Origin: UBA3951 sp050952125
Lineage (GTDB): Bacteria > Bacillota > Sulfobacillia > Fermentithermobacillales > Fermentithermobacillaceae
Reading direction: 5' to 3'
DNA: 64,000 nt
Assembly: GCA_050952125.1 (NCBI GenBank)
Contig: JBMNKK010000003.1
Coordinates: 1-64,000, forward strand
Shown here: one piece after another, positions 48,250 to 56,567 of the stretch
How the letters are laid out: the number at the start of each line of letters is the position of its first letter
Position numbering within the stretch: the stretch's first letter is position 1
Notes under the pieces: model-generated
Told to the model about the DNA's origin: nothing
Databases searched by the model: none
The model's input: the letters and a program-made list of their open reading frames with translations, nothing else
Position numbers and translations under genes: made by a program

Positions 48250-50205
48250 ATGGCGGAAAAGGGATACGAAGTGAAGTGGGAAGACAAGGCCTGTTCTTTG
48301 GAACCCGGCAGCACGTTCTTGGATGTGAAGAAGTCATTCGGATGGAAGAACGACGTACTGATGGTTGGAGAAGGGCACGAGGTGAGGGAACTTAGGGCAA
48401 AGGTGGCCGGAAGCTGTTCCGTCGCACCTCTGACCTTCGACGACGAGCGAGCCAGGTGGGCTCTTCGCCACACGGCCGCGCACATTTTGGCGCAGGCCGT
48501 AAAGCGGATGTATCCTGAGGTCAAGCTTGCCATCGGTCCTGCCATTGAAGACGGCTTCTACTATGACTTCGACATGAAGACTCCGTTCAAGCCCGAAGAT
48601 CTGGAGAAGATCGAGGCGGAGATGAAGAAGATCGTTTCTGAAAACCTGCCTGTCGTCCGCGAGGAAGTTGACCGAGAGACGGCGCGGAAGATTTTCCGGG
48701 ATCAGGAGGAGCCTTACAAAGAGGAACTTCTCGAGGAATTGCCGGAAGGCGAGGCCATCTCTCTGTACCGGCAGGGGGAGTTCGTCGACCTCTGCGCGGG
48801 ACCTCACGTCGCTTCCACGGGTATGGTCAAGGCGTTCAAACTGCTTAGCGTTGCCGGGGCCTATTGGCGCGGCGATGAGAAACTTCCCATGCTTCAGAGG
48901 ATCTACGGGACCGCCTTCGTGAATCAAGACGATCTCAAGGCGCACCTAGACCGGCTGGAGGAGATCAAGAAGCGCGACCACCGGCGGCTTGCCAAGGAAC
49001 TGGACCTCTTCAGCATTCAGGAAGAAGGAGGCCCCGGGCTGGTTTATTGGCACGCCAAGGGAGCCCTCATCCGCGAACTGATCGAGGATTTCTGGAAGGA
49101 CGAGCACAGGAAGAGGGGATACGACATCGTCTACTCCCCGCATATAGCCAAACTCGAGCTCTGGAAGACATCCGGGCATTGGAACTGGTACAAGGAAAGC
49201 ATGTACTCACCCATGGCGATCGAGGAAGTGGAGTACCTCTTGAAGCCGATGAACTGCCCGTTCCACATCCTCATGTTCAAGAACGACACGAGGAGCTACC
49301 GTGACCTACCGATGCGGATGGGCGAGCTCGGCACGGTTTACCGCTTTGAGAGGTCCGGAGTCTTGCACGGGGCTCTCCGCGTCCGCGGTTTTACGCAGGA
49401 CGATGCCCACCTCTTCTGCACGCCGGAACAGCTGGAGGAGGAGATTGTGGGCGTGCTCGACCTTACCCAATACATGCTCAAGATATTTGGGTACAGTGAG
49501 TACCACTGCATGCTCTCGGTTCGCGATCCTGAAAACAAAGGCAAGTACGCGGGCGATGACGAGATTTGGGAGATGGGGGAGGCGGCGCTGGCCGCTGCAC
49601 TCAAGCGAAAGAACCTGGAGTACAAGATCGACCCCGGCGAGGCCAAGTTTTACGGCCCGGCAATAGACATCAAGATCAAGGACGCATTGGGCAGGCTGTG
49701 GCAGGGGCCCACCATCCAGGCAGACTTCAACCTTCCCGAAAGGTTCGATATCAGTTACATCGGCGAGGACGGAGCGAAGCACAGGCCGGTCATGATCCAT
49801 AGAACCGTGCTCGGCAGCATGGAGAGGTTCGTTGCCGGGCTGGTGGAGCACTATGCGGGGGCGTTTCCGCTCTGGCTTTCTCCCACGCAGGTCTCCGTGA
49901 TACCCGTTTCAGAGAAGCAGGCGGACTACGCCAGGAAGGTGTCATCGCAGCTTGAGGAACACGGGTTTAGGGTTGACTGCGATCTCGGTTCCGAGAAGAT
50001 GGGGTACAAGATAAGGCAGGCCCAGATGCAGAAGGTGCCTTATATGCTGGTGGTGGGTGGCAGAGAAGCCGAAAGCGGCACTGTCTCGGTGCGCCACCGC
50101 GCCCTTGGGGACCTGGGATCCTTTGCGCTGGATGAGTTCATCCAAAAAGCAGGAGAGGAAGCGCGTACCAAAGCATTGGAGCCGGCATTCTCTAAGGGGC
50201 AGTAA
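48250..50205 (+). CDS. thrS: Threonine-tRNA ligase
   Basis: The 651-residue class II synthetase has the standard order. The TGS domain is at residues 1-62, and the editing domain has HTAAHILAQAVKRMYPEV near 76 and GPHVASTGMVKAFKL near 183. In the catalytic core are KPMNCPFHILMF near 336, RFERSGVLHGALRVRGFTQD near 370 and the anticodon-binding domain from about 545. ATG follows CGAGGAGGAGATAGGCG. It charges tRNA-Thr and clears mischarged Ser. The gene is controlled by the T-box leader just upstream and is followed by the L20-type leader of the infC operon. Confidence 0.97.
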   Translation: MAEKGYEVKWEDKACSLEPGSTFLDVKKSFGWKNDVLMVGEGHEVRELRAKVAGSCSVAPLTFDDERARWALRHTAAHILAQAVKRMYPEVKLAIGPAIEDGFYYDFDMKTPFKPEDLEKIEAEMKKIVSENLPVVREEVDRETARKIFRDQEEPYKEELLEELPEGEAISLYRQGEFVDLCAGPHVASTGMVKAFKLLSVAGAYWRGDEKLPMLQRIYGTAFVNQDDLKAHLDRLEEIKKRDHRRLAKELDLFSIQEEGGPGLVYWHAKGALIRELIEDFWKDEHRKRGYDIVYSPHIAKLELWKTSGHWNWYKESMYSPMAIEEVEYLLKPMNCPFHILMFKNDTRSYRDLPMRMGELGTVYRFERSGVLHGALRVRGFTQDDAHLFCTPEQLEEEIVGVLDLTQYMLKIFGYSEYHCMLSVRDPENKGKYAGDDEIWEMGEAALAAALKRKNLEYKIDPGEAKFYGPAIDIKIKDALGRLWQGPTIQADFNLPERFDISYIGEDGAKHRPVMIHRTVLGSMERFVAGLVEHYAGAFPLWLSPTQVSVIPVSEKQADYARKVSSQLEEHGFRVDCDLGSEKMGYKIRQAQMQKVPYMLVVGGREAESGTVSVRHRALGDLGSFALDEFIQKAGEEARTKALEPAFSKGQ

Positions 50206-50237
50206 AGTCGTTAGCGAGGGCGTAGTTGCCTACTGCT

Positions 50238-50266
50238 TTGACATTTTCTCATGGTGAGTATAGTAT
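50238..50266 (+). promoter_or_regulatory. SigmaA promoter of the infC-rpmI-rplT operon
   Basis: TTGACA (50238-50243), a 17-base spacer and TAGTAT (50261-50266) make a near-consensus promoter ahead of the L20-type leader. Confidence 0.75.
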
Positions 50267-50274
50267 GTTGAACT

Positions 50275-50422
50275 GTGGCAGCGTGCTCTAGGCACGCCAA
50301 CAATGAAGCAGAAGCCATCCGCTTCTCACCTTACGGCTCTTTGAGCCGGTAAGGTTCACAGATAGAGGTCTATCGCTTAATTTGGCGACTTCTGTGGGCG
50401 GGTGGTTCACCCGCCCTTTAAT
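50275..50422 (+). promoter_or_regulatory. L20-type autoregulatory leader of infC-rpmI-rplT
   Basis: The transcript begins with nested helices (GCGTGC...GCACGC, AGCAGAAGC...GCTTCT, CTTACGGCTC...GAGCCGGTAAG) and ends in the terminator GGGCGGGTG-GTT-CACCCGCCC followed by TTTAAT (50396-50422). This layout is the Firmicutes L20 leader, in which excess L20 binds the RNA and promotes termination before infC. Confidence 0.75.
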
Positions 50423-50453
50423 ATTGCGGAGGGCAGAGAGGAGGTAGATACGT

Positions 50454-51017
50454 ATCGCACAGGACCAGAGGGTAAACGAACAGATCCGAGTTAGGGAAGT
50501 AAGGCTGGTTTCTCAGGAGGGCGAGCAGCTCGGGATTGTGCCCACACACGAGGCTTTGAGAATCGCTCGTGATAGGGGCCTAGACCTTGTTGAGGTAGCC
50601 GCCCAGGCGCGCCCCCCGGTATGCCGCATAATGGACTACTCGAGGTGGAAGTACGAGCAAGCAAAGCGCGCTAAAGAGGCCAGAAAGAAGCAGAAGACCC
50701 AGGACGTCAAGGAAGTCAAGATGAGGCCGACCATCGACCAGCACGATTTTGAGGTGCGGGTCAGATCGGCAGAGAAGTTCCTTCGTGAAGGTGACAAGGT
50801 AAAGGCGACCATCATGTTCAGGGGCAGGGAAATGGCCCACCTTGAGAACGGCCAGAGAGTGCTTGAGAGGCTTCTCGAGAGAGTCAAGGATATGTGCCTT
50901 GTCGAACGGGCTCCGAAGATAGAAGGACGCAACATGACGATGGTATTGTCGCCGCGACCTCAGAGCCCGGCCGCGCCGGCGTCCAAACCGGCCGACAAAG
51001 CTCCGGAACAACAATGA
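50454..51017 (+). CDS. infC: Translation initiation factor IF-3 (AUC start)
   Basis: The conserved protein starts IAQDQRVNEQIRVREVRLVS, so translation must begin at the ATC at 50454-50456, 9 bases after GAGGAGG. An in-frame TAG lies at 50445-50447, and the first ordinary start codon (GTG 50538) would remove 28 conserved residues. AUU/AUC starts are a known device of infC, because IF-3 itself discriminates against them and so limits its own synthesis. The 187-residue product has both domains: the N-terminal half ends at the basic helix ARKKQKTQDVKEVKMRPTID, and the C-terminal half contains FLREGDKVKATIMFRGREM. Confidence 0.93.
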   Translation: MAQDQRVNEQIRVREVRLVSQEGEQLGIVPTHEALRIARDRGLDLVEVAAQARPPVCRIMDYSRWKYEQAKRAKEARKKQKTQDVKEVKMRPTIDQHDFEVRVRSAEKFLREGDKVKATIMFRGREMAHLENGQRVLERLLERVKDMCLVERAPKIEGRNMTMVLSPRPQSPAAPASKPADKAPEQQ

Positions 51018-51041
51018 GGCGCCAAAGGGAGATGTTCCACC

Positions 51042-51245
51042 GTGGCTAAGAACAAGATGAAGACACACAGCGGGGCGAAGAAGCGCTTTTTCGTGACCGG
51101 CACCGGCAAAATCCGGCACTATCACTCAGGTCACAGCCACAGGCTGCAAGGCAAAGATGCTGCAAGGCGGCGCCGCCTGAAGAAGGACTCCGGTATCACG
51201 GAGGTTCACGAGAAAAGAATCCGGACCCTCATTCCCTACAAGTAA
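51042..51245 (+). CDS. rpmI: 50S ribosomal protein L35
   Basis: 67 residues, GTG start after AGGGAGATG. It has the L35 pattern MKTHSGAKKRFFVTGTGKI and HYHSGHSHRLQGKDAARRRR, ending in a basic tail. It lies 24 bases after infC and 59 before rplT, as in nearly all bacteria. Confidence 0.96.
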   Translation: MAKNKMKTHSGAKKRFFVTGTGKIRHYHSGHSHRLQGKDAARRRRLKKDSGITEVHEKRIRTLIPYK

Positions 51246-51304
51246 GGGCGGGAGTGCAGGGTTTTAGGACTCATACAGCGTTTTTAGAAAGAGGGTAACG
51301 TAAG

Positions 51305-51664
51305 ATGCCTCGCGTTAAGACCGGCACAATCAACAAGCAAAAGCACAAGAAGATACTGAAGCTCGCCAAGGGTTATTGGGGCAAGCGTTCCAAGTCGTTC
51401 CGCATGGCAAACGAGGCGGTTATGAAGGCTCTTCACTACGCCAGAAGGCACAGGCGCGAGAAGAAGAGAGAGTTCAGAAGCCTCTGGATAGCCAGGATCA
51501 ACGCGGCCGCCAGGTTGAACGGTATGAACTACAGCACCTTGGTCAGCGGACTCAAGAAAGCAGGCGTCCAGATCAACAGGCAGATGCTTGCCGACCTCGC
51601 CGTGACCGACGAGAAGGCTTTTAGCGATCTGGTCGAAGTGGCTAAGGCGCAGGCCGCCCGATAG
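51305..51664 (+). CDS. rplT: 50S ribosomal protein L20
   Basis: 119 residues, the normal length. It is a highly basic N-terminal extension (MPRVKTGTINKQKHKKILKL) followed by the globular domain with RSLWIARINAAARLNGMNYS. It binds 23S rRNA early in 50S assembly and probably represses this operon through the leader at 50275-50422. ATG after a weak GAGGGTAACG. Confidence 0.97.
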   Translation: MPRVKTGTINKQKHKKILKLAKGYWGKRSKSFRMANEAVMKALHYARRHRREKKREFRSLWIARINAAARLNGMNYSTLVSGLKKAGVQINRQMLADLAVTDEKAFSDLVEVAKAQAAR

Positions 51665-51670
51665 CATCTT

Positions 51671-52483
51671 ATGGCGCACGAGGTTCCCTGGAGGTTCATC
51701 AAGGGCCTTTCGTCCAAGAAGGAAAGGGAAAAGGCGGGCATGACGGTTGCCGAGGGCCCGCCCTCAGTCTTTTCCGCGTTGGAGTCGGGCGTTCAGGTTG
51801 AGTATCTGGTAATGTCCGAGTCATTCTCTAATTCGCCGGGAGGACTTTCCGTCGGGCGCATTGTTGAGTCGGGCAGGAAACCGCGTGAGGTCTTTAAGGT
51901 TCCGGATGCATTGTTCGAGCGAATGTCCGACACCCGCACTCCTCAGGGAGTGCTGTGTGTTGTGCCCGTCCCGATGCGCTTTCCGGAAGGTTCCCTTAGG
52001 AGCCCTTGGGAAGAGCCGCTGGAGGTAATCGGAGTTGACATCCAGGATCCGGGGAACGCGGGTACCCTTATTAGGGCTGCATCAGCGGTAGGGGCTTCGC
52101 GTGTCGTCTTCGCCGGGAAAAGCGTCGACCCGTTCTCACCGAAGTGCATCCGTTCCTCTGCGGGAACGATTTTCGCGGTCCCGGTTACCACAGCCGGGCA
52201 GCAGCTGGATCCGGCGCGTTTTGTTGCGGATCTCGCTAAAGCAGGTCTTTCCATCTATAAGACTGTCCCGAGCGGAGGGATTTTTCCCTGGGAAGCCGAC
52301 TTCACGCTCCCGTGCGCGATTGTGGTCGGGAATGAGGCCCAGGGTTTGCAGCAGGAAATTGTTGACGGACCGGGTCGCGGGATCTCCATCCCGATGCCCG
52401 GAGGTACGGAGTCTCTCAACGTCGCCGTGGCTTCGGGTATGGTGCTCTACGAGGCGCTTAGGCAGAGAATCGGACGAGCGTAA
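51671..52483 (+). CDS. TrmH/SpoU-family RNA 2'-O-methyltransferase
   Basis: The 270-residue protein has the SPOUT knot motifs VIGVDIQDPGNAGTLIRAAS near 119 (motif 1), IVVGNEAQGL near 216 (motif 2) and IPMPGGTESLNVAVASGMVL near 241 (motif 3). The N-terminal 100 residues form the RNA-binding substrate domain (LSSKKEREKAGMTVAEGPPS). It methylates a ribose in rRNA or tRNA using S-adenosylmethionine. It starts 6 bases after rplT and belongs to the same operon, the usual place in Firmicutes. Confidence 0.92.
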   Translation: MAHEVPWRFIKGLSSKKEREKAGMTVAEGPPSVFSALESGVQVEYLVMSESFSNSPGGLSVGRIVESGRKPREVFKVPDALFERMSDTRTPQGVLCVVPVPMRFPEGSLRSPWEEPLEVIGVDIQDPGNAGTLIRAASAVGASRVVFAGKSVDPFSPKCIRSSAGTIFAVPVTTAGQQLDPARFVADLAKAGLSIYKTVPSGGIFPWEADFTLPCAIVVGNEAQGLQQEIVDGPGRGISIPMPGGTESLNVAVASGMVLYEALRQRIGRA

Positions 52484-52486
52484 CCT

Positions 52487-52514
52487 TTGTTGACCCAGCG
52501 CTGCATGGTATAAT
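52487..52514 (+). promoter_or_regulatory. SigmaA promoter ahead of yqzL and the pheST leader
   Basis: TTGTTG (52487-52492), a 16-base spacer and a perfect TATAAT (52509-52514). It would transcribe the small yqzL-like gene and continue into the T-box leader of pheST. Confidence 0.7.
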
Positions 52515-52545
52515 ACCCGAAAGGAAACCGGAAGCGGGGGTAGCC

Positions 52546-52665
52546 ATGCGACTTTCACAGGCGTTCTGGTCTTTCTTTGAGAGAACCGGTTCGGTGGTTG
52601 CGTACCTGCTTTACTGCCATTACTCAAGGCTTGAAGTAATTAGTGGGCAAGAGCAGGTGCAGTAA
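52546..52665 (+). CDS. YqzL-like small protein
   Basis: A 39-residue frame from ATG 52546 behind AAGCGGGGGTAGCC. The sequence LSQAFWSFFERTGSVVAYLL, then YCHYSRLEV, matches the short YqzL family of Firmicutes (FW-x-x-F-x-x-TG-x-x-x-x-YLL). The family function is unknown; in Bacillus it lies near DNA repair and era/recO genes. It fits exactly between the promoter and the pheST leader. Confidence 0.75.
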   Translation: MRLSQAFWSFFERTGSVVAYLLYCHYSRLEVISGQEQVQ

Positions 52666-52714
52666 GGTTTGGTTTATTTTTGAAGCGCCTTGGCGCGCCT
52701 AGAAGCTTCACAGT

Positions 52715-52992
52715 CATATCAGGCGATGAGGGAGAACGTGGGCGGAGGGTAGCGAACAGAGAGGGGAACAGCTGCGTGAGGGCTTCCAGTGCTCTCCGTA
52801 AAGCTGCTGAGAGTTCCCTGCGTGAGGGCCGCTGGAATTCGCTCCGTAGCCTCCGGGCTGAGATGTAAGTAGGTCCGGCGTTACCTTCGCGATAAGAAGG
52901 CTCAGAGGGGGCCGGTTGACCCGGTCAAGCCTGGTGGTACCGCGGAAGCAAGAGCTTTCGTCCATTGGACGAGAGCTCTTTTTTGTTGCCTT
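52715..52992 (+). promoter_or_regulatory. T-box riboswitch leader of pheST
   Basis: T-box CTGGTGGTACCGCGG at 52931-52945 is followed by a terminator hairpin (GAGCTTTCGTCC-ATT-GGACGAGAGCTC, then TTTTTTG, 52953-52987). Upstream purine-rich stem I begins near GGCGATGAGGGAGAACG. The first T-box base departs slightly from the usual AGGGTGG. Uncharged tRNA-Phe should promote read-through into pheS. Confidence 0.87.
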
Positions 52993-53046
52993 TAGACCTC
53001 TTGAAAGGGGGAAGCGGGGCACGGGTGAAGACGCCCTGCGTGAGTT

Positions 53047-54081
53047 ATGGAAAACCAAGTGGAACTTTTGAGGGACAGAGCCAAAGAGGAGATTGGGAAA
53101 GCGTCCACGTTGCCCGAGCTTGAGGCTGCCAGGCTCAAGTATCTCGGCAAGAAGGGCGAGCTGACTTCATTGCTTAAGGCAGTTGGGTCTCTGCCCAAGG
53201 AGGAAAGGCCGGTTTTCGGGGCGCGCGTGAACACGTTGCGTCAAGACATTGAGCGCGAACTGCAGGAGAAGGCCTGCCTTCTGGAGCAAGAGGCGATTGA
53301 GGAGAAGATCCGCCGGGAAGCCGTGGACGTGACATTGCCCGGGAATCCCGTACCGGCAGGAGGATTGCACCCGCTAACCAGGGCGCTGAGAGACATCCTT
53401 CAGGTTTTCTACGGCATGGGATTCACCGTGTATGAGAGCCGCGAAGCCGAGACTGACGAGATGAACTTCGTGCGCTTGAACATCGCGCCCGGACACCCCG
53501 CGCGAGACGCTCAAGACACTCTCTATTTGACCGACACTACTGTCCTGCGCACCCACACGTCGCCGGGGCAGATCAGGGGGATGCTCGAGCTAGACGGGCG
53601 GCTACCGGTGAGGTTCGTGGTGCCCGGCCGCGTATACCGGCGAGACCCCTTCGACGCTTCACATAGTCCTGTGTTTCACCAAGTAGAAGGCCTGGTGATC
53701 GACAAGCACATCACCTTCGAACACCTAAAAGGCTGCTTTCTGCAGTTCGCCAAGGGATTCTTCGGCTCCGACACCCAGATCCGCCTCCGGCCGAGCTACT
53801 TTCCGTTCACCGAGCCTTCAGCCGAGATCGACGTGTCGTGCACGATCTGCAGAGGTAGCGGGTGCCAGGTGTGCGGCGGGACCGGCTGGCTTGAACTCTC
53901 GGGAGCCGGCATGGTGCACCCCAACGTGATACGGAACGGCGGCTACGATCCGGACGAGGTCACCGGCTTCGCCTTCGGGTTTGGCCTGGACAGGGCGGCG
54001 ATGCTGAAGTGGGGCATAGATGACTTAAGGGTGCTGTTCGATAACGATATGCGGTTCCTGACCCAGTTCAGGGGCTTGTAG
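53047..54081 (+). CDS. pheS: Phenylalanine-tRNA ligase alpha subunit
   Basis: 344 residues, normal length. The N-terminal coiled coil (LEAARLKYLGKKGELTSLLK) is followed by the class II catalytic domain. Motif 2 region RFVVPGRVYRRDPFDASHSP and HQVEGLVIDKHITFEHLK are present, then the cysteine loop SCTICRGSGCQVCGGTGW and motif 3 FGFGLDRAAMLKWGIDDLR. With PheT it forms the alpha2-beta2 enzyme. No strong ribosome site precedes ATG 53047, which is unusual for this gene. It is controlled by the T-box leader upstream. Confidence 0.96.
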   Translation: MENQVELLRDRAKEEIGKASTLPELEAARLKYLGKKGELTSLLKAVGSLPKEERPVFGARVNTLRQDIERELQEKACLLEQEAIEEKIRREAVDVTLPGNPVPAGGLHPLTRALRDILQVFYGMGFTVYESREAETDEMNFVRLNIAPGHPARDAQDTLYLTDTTVLRTHTSPGQIRGMLELDGRLPVRFVVPGRVYRRDPFDASHSPVFHQVEGLVIDKHITFEHLKGCFLQFAKGFFGSDTQIRLRPSYFPFTEPSAEIDVSCTICRGSGCQVCGGTGWLELSGAGMVHPNVIRNGGYDPDEVTGFAFGFGLDRAAMLKWGIDDLRVLFDNDMRFLTQFRGL

Positions 54082-54093
54082 GGGGCGTGAACG

Positions 54094-56544
54094 ATGAAAG
54101 TGCCGTGGAAGTGGCTTAACGACTATATAGACCTGCCTTGGGCTCCGGAGGAGGCGTGTGAGAGGTTCACGCAGGCCGGGGTGAAAGTGGAGGAGTTGAG
54201 ATGTGAGAAGCTCGACCTTTCAGGTGTCGTCTCGGCTCTGGTAGAGGATGTGGGTACCCACCCCCAAAGGCCTAACCTCAAAGTGGGGACGTTGAACACG
54301 GGGAGAGGCAGGTTCACCGTAGTGAGCGGAGCTCCCGGACTGGTTAAGGGCAATATCGTGCTCCTTGCCGTGCCCGGATCGCTCATACCGGGAGGAACTG
54401 AAATAGGGGCGAGAGACTTCGCGGGGGTGGAGTCGCAAGGTATGGTAGTGTGCTCCAACGAGGTCCTTGCAGGCGCTCCTCACCGGCCGGAAGAGGATAT
54501 CGTGATCTTGCCGCCTGGCACTCCTTTGGGCGTTCCGGCCCAGGAACTGCTTCAACTGGATGATTGGGTCATCGACTTCGAACTGACGGTGAACTTCTCC
54601 CACTGCCTGTCTATGCTTGGCATCGCCCTTGAGGCGTCCGCGATCTCGGGCAACCCTGTGAGGCTGCCCAAACTGCTCGAGAGGTGGGATTGGGCAGGCC
54701 CCAACGGCAGCAGGCCTCCTGAGGACGATCCCCGGGAAGAGGGCGAGTGGAAGATCGACCTGCCTGACACAGACCTTTGTCCTCGATACGTAGGCAAAGT
54801 AGTCCGGAACCTCCGGTTCGGCTACTCGCCGATTGAGGTGGAAAGGCGCCTAATGTTGGCAGGGATGAGGCCGATCAGTGCCTTGGTTGACGCGACCAAC
54901 TACGTGATGCTCGAGACCGGGCAACCCCTGCACGCATTCGACGCGGATAAACTCTCTGGCAAGACCATCTCGGCCCGCCGTTCCAGAAAAGGCGAGTCCA
55001 TCTTAACCCTTGACGGAGAAGAGAGGCCATTGGCAGAGGGCACGCTGGTCATTGCTGACGCTGAAGGCCCTGTTGCCGTAGCCGGCGTTATGGGCGGTGC
55101 CCGCACCGAGGTATCGTCCGAGACCAAGAACGTCCTTCTAGAGTCTGCGTTCTTCGCGCCCATTCCGACTAGGGTTACTTCGAAGAACCTCAAGCTCCGC
55201 ACCGAGGCGGCGCTCCGTTTCGAGAAGACCGTCGATCCTACGGCGCAGGCTGCCGTTATTGAACGAGCGGCGGAGTTCCTTACAAGCGTCGCCGGCGGCA
55301 CCTCCGAAAAGGGCCGCTCCGACAAGAACCTCATACCGCAAAGCGCCAAGACGGTCGCGTTTTCGACGCGGGCCGTGAAGCGCACACTTGGCGACCGCGT
55401 CAGTGCCGCTGACTGCAAGAGAGTGTTTGCGGCGCTCCGTTTCGGCGTCCAGCCGGCCGATGGAGGCGGAGAGCACGAAGTTGTGCGTGTAACGGTGCCT
55501 CCTCGCCGCGTTGACATCGCGGAGGAGATCGATCTCGTTGAAGAGGTGGCTAGGCACTACGGCTATCACAATTTCGAAGGTAAGCCGCTTACCCCCGCAG
55601 TGCCGGGAGGACCGCCCAACAGGCAATACGTGTGGGCAGACAAGTTGAGAGACTTCCTTGTATCCCTGGGCGGGTATGAGGTAGTCACGACTTCTCTCTT
55701 GGCGCCCGAAGACCTGGCTAACCTCGGTTGGGATGCTTCCGACAGGAGAGGTACCGGCGTCCCGCTGCAAGAACCGTTGTCGTCGAGCGAGTCTATCCTG
55801 AGGACCAGCCTGCTCCCAGGCCTCTTGAGAGTCATCTCCCGGAACCAGAGCATAAGGCAGCCCGGAGGCCTGTTCTGGGAGATTGGAACCGTGTTTTTCC
55901 CGTCCGGCGAGGAATTGCCCCATGAGGCTTCTCAACTTGCTCTCGCGTCATACGGCACACTGTATGAAGGCAATTGGGCCGGGGAAGGGGCAGAGGCGTC
56001 TTTCTTCCGGCTTAAGGGAACTGTCGAGGGACTCCTTAGCCGTATGGGGATAGACGCGGACTTCTTGCCGGGATCGTCTATGCCGTTTCACCCCGGGAAG
56101 TCGGCCAGGGTGACTGCAGGGCACTCTATGGTGGGGGAGATCGGTGAGGTGCACCCTGAGGTGCTGCGGGCTCTTGGGCTCTCCGGACCCTGCGTGATCG
56201 CGTGGTTCGCCATGGACGGGCTCATGTCTTGCGCCAGAGAGGTCCGCTACCGCCCGATTTCCAGGTTCATGCCCGTTGAGCGGGACATTGCCGTGGTAGT
56301 TGGCGAGAAAACCCCCGCCGCGGACGTCATCCGTGTGGTTAAGGAGACGGCGAGGGATCTCGAACGGGTGACCTTGTTCGACGTCTACGACAAGCCTCCG
56401 GTGCCCGCCGGCAAGAAAAGCCTCGCGCTGCGCCTTGTGTACCAGCCGAGAGAGCGGACTCTGACCGAAGATGAGCTGTCGGCCGACCGCAACAGGATCG
56501 TAGAGGCGCTGGCCGCAAAGATAGGCGGAGACATCCGCCTGTAG
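54094..56544 (+). CDS. pheT: Phenylalanine-tRNA ligase beta subunit
   Basis: The 816-residue protein has the family domains in order. First come the EMAP-like tRNA-binding domain at about 40-150 (VGTLNTGRGRFTVVSGAPGL), the B3/B4 editing region at about 210-400 (ALVDATNYVMLETGQPLHAF) and the B5 domain at about 410-490 (VPPRRVDIAEEIDLVEEVAR). The class II-like core follows, and the FDX-ACB anticodon domain is at about 725-816. It starts 12 bases after pheS. Nothing appears missing. Confidence 0.96.
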   Translation: MKVPWKWLNDYIDLPWAPEEACERFTQAGVKVEELRCEKLDLSGVVSALVEDVGTHPQRPNLKVGTLNTGRGRFTVVSGAPGLVKGNIVLLAVPGSLIPGGTEIGARDFAGVESQGMVVCSNEVLAGAPHRPEEDIVILPPGTPLGVPAQELLQLDDWVIDFELTVNFSHCLSMLGIALEASAISGNPVRLPKLLERWDWAGPNGSRPPEDDPREEGEWKIDLPDTDLCPRYVGKVVRNLRFGYSPIEVERRLMLAGMRPISALVDATNYVMLETGQPLHAFDADKLSGKTISARRSRKGESILTLDGEERPLAEGTLVIADAEGPVAVAGVMGGARTEVSSETKNVLLESAFFAPIPTRVTSKNLKLRTEAALRFEKTVDPTAQAAVIERAAEFLTSVAGGTSEKGRSDKNLIPQSAKTVAFSTRAVKRTLGDRVSAADCKRVFAALRFGVQPADGGGEHEVVRVTVPPRRVDIAEEIDLVEEVARHYGYHNFEGKPLTPAVPGGPPNRQYVWADKLRDFLVSLGGYEVVTTSLLAPEDLANLGWDASDRRGTGVPLQEPLSSSESILRTSLLPGLLRVISRNQSIRQPGGLFWEIGTVFFPSGEELPHEASQLALASYGTLYEGNWAGEGAEASFFRLKGTVEGLLSRMGIDADFLPGSSMPFHPGKSARVTAGHSMVGEIGEVHPEVLRALGLSGPCVIAWFAMDGLMSCAREVRYRPISRFMPVERDIAVVVGEKTPAADVIRVVKETARDLERVTLFDVYDKPPVPAGKKSLALRLVYQPRERTLTEDELSADRNRIVEALAAKIGGDIRL

Positions 56545-56567
56545 AAACGAGAGAGTAGGAGGTTGGC

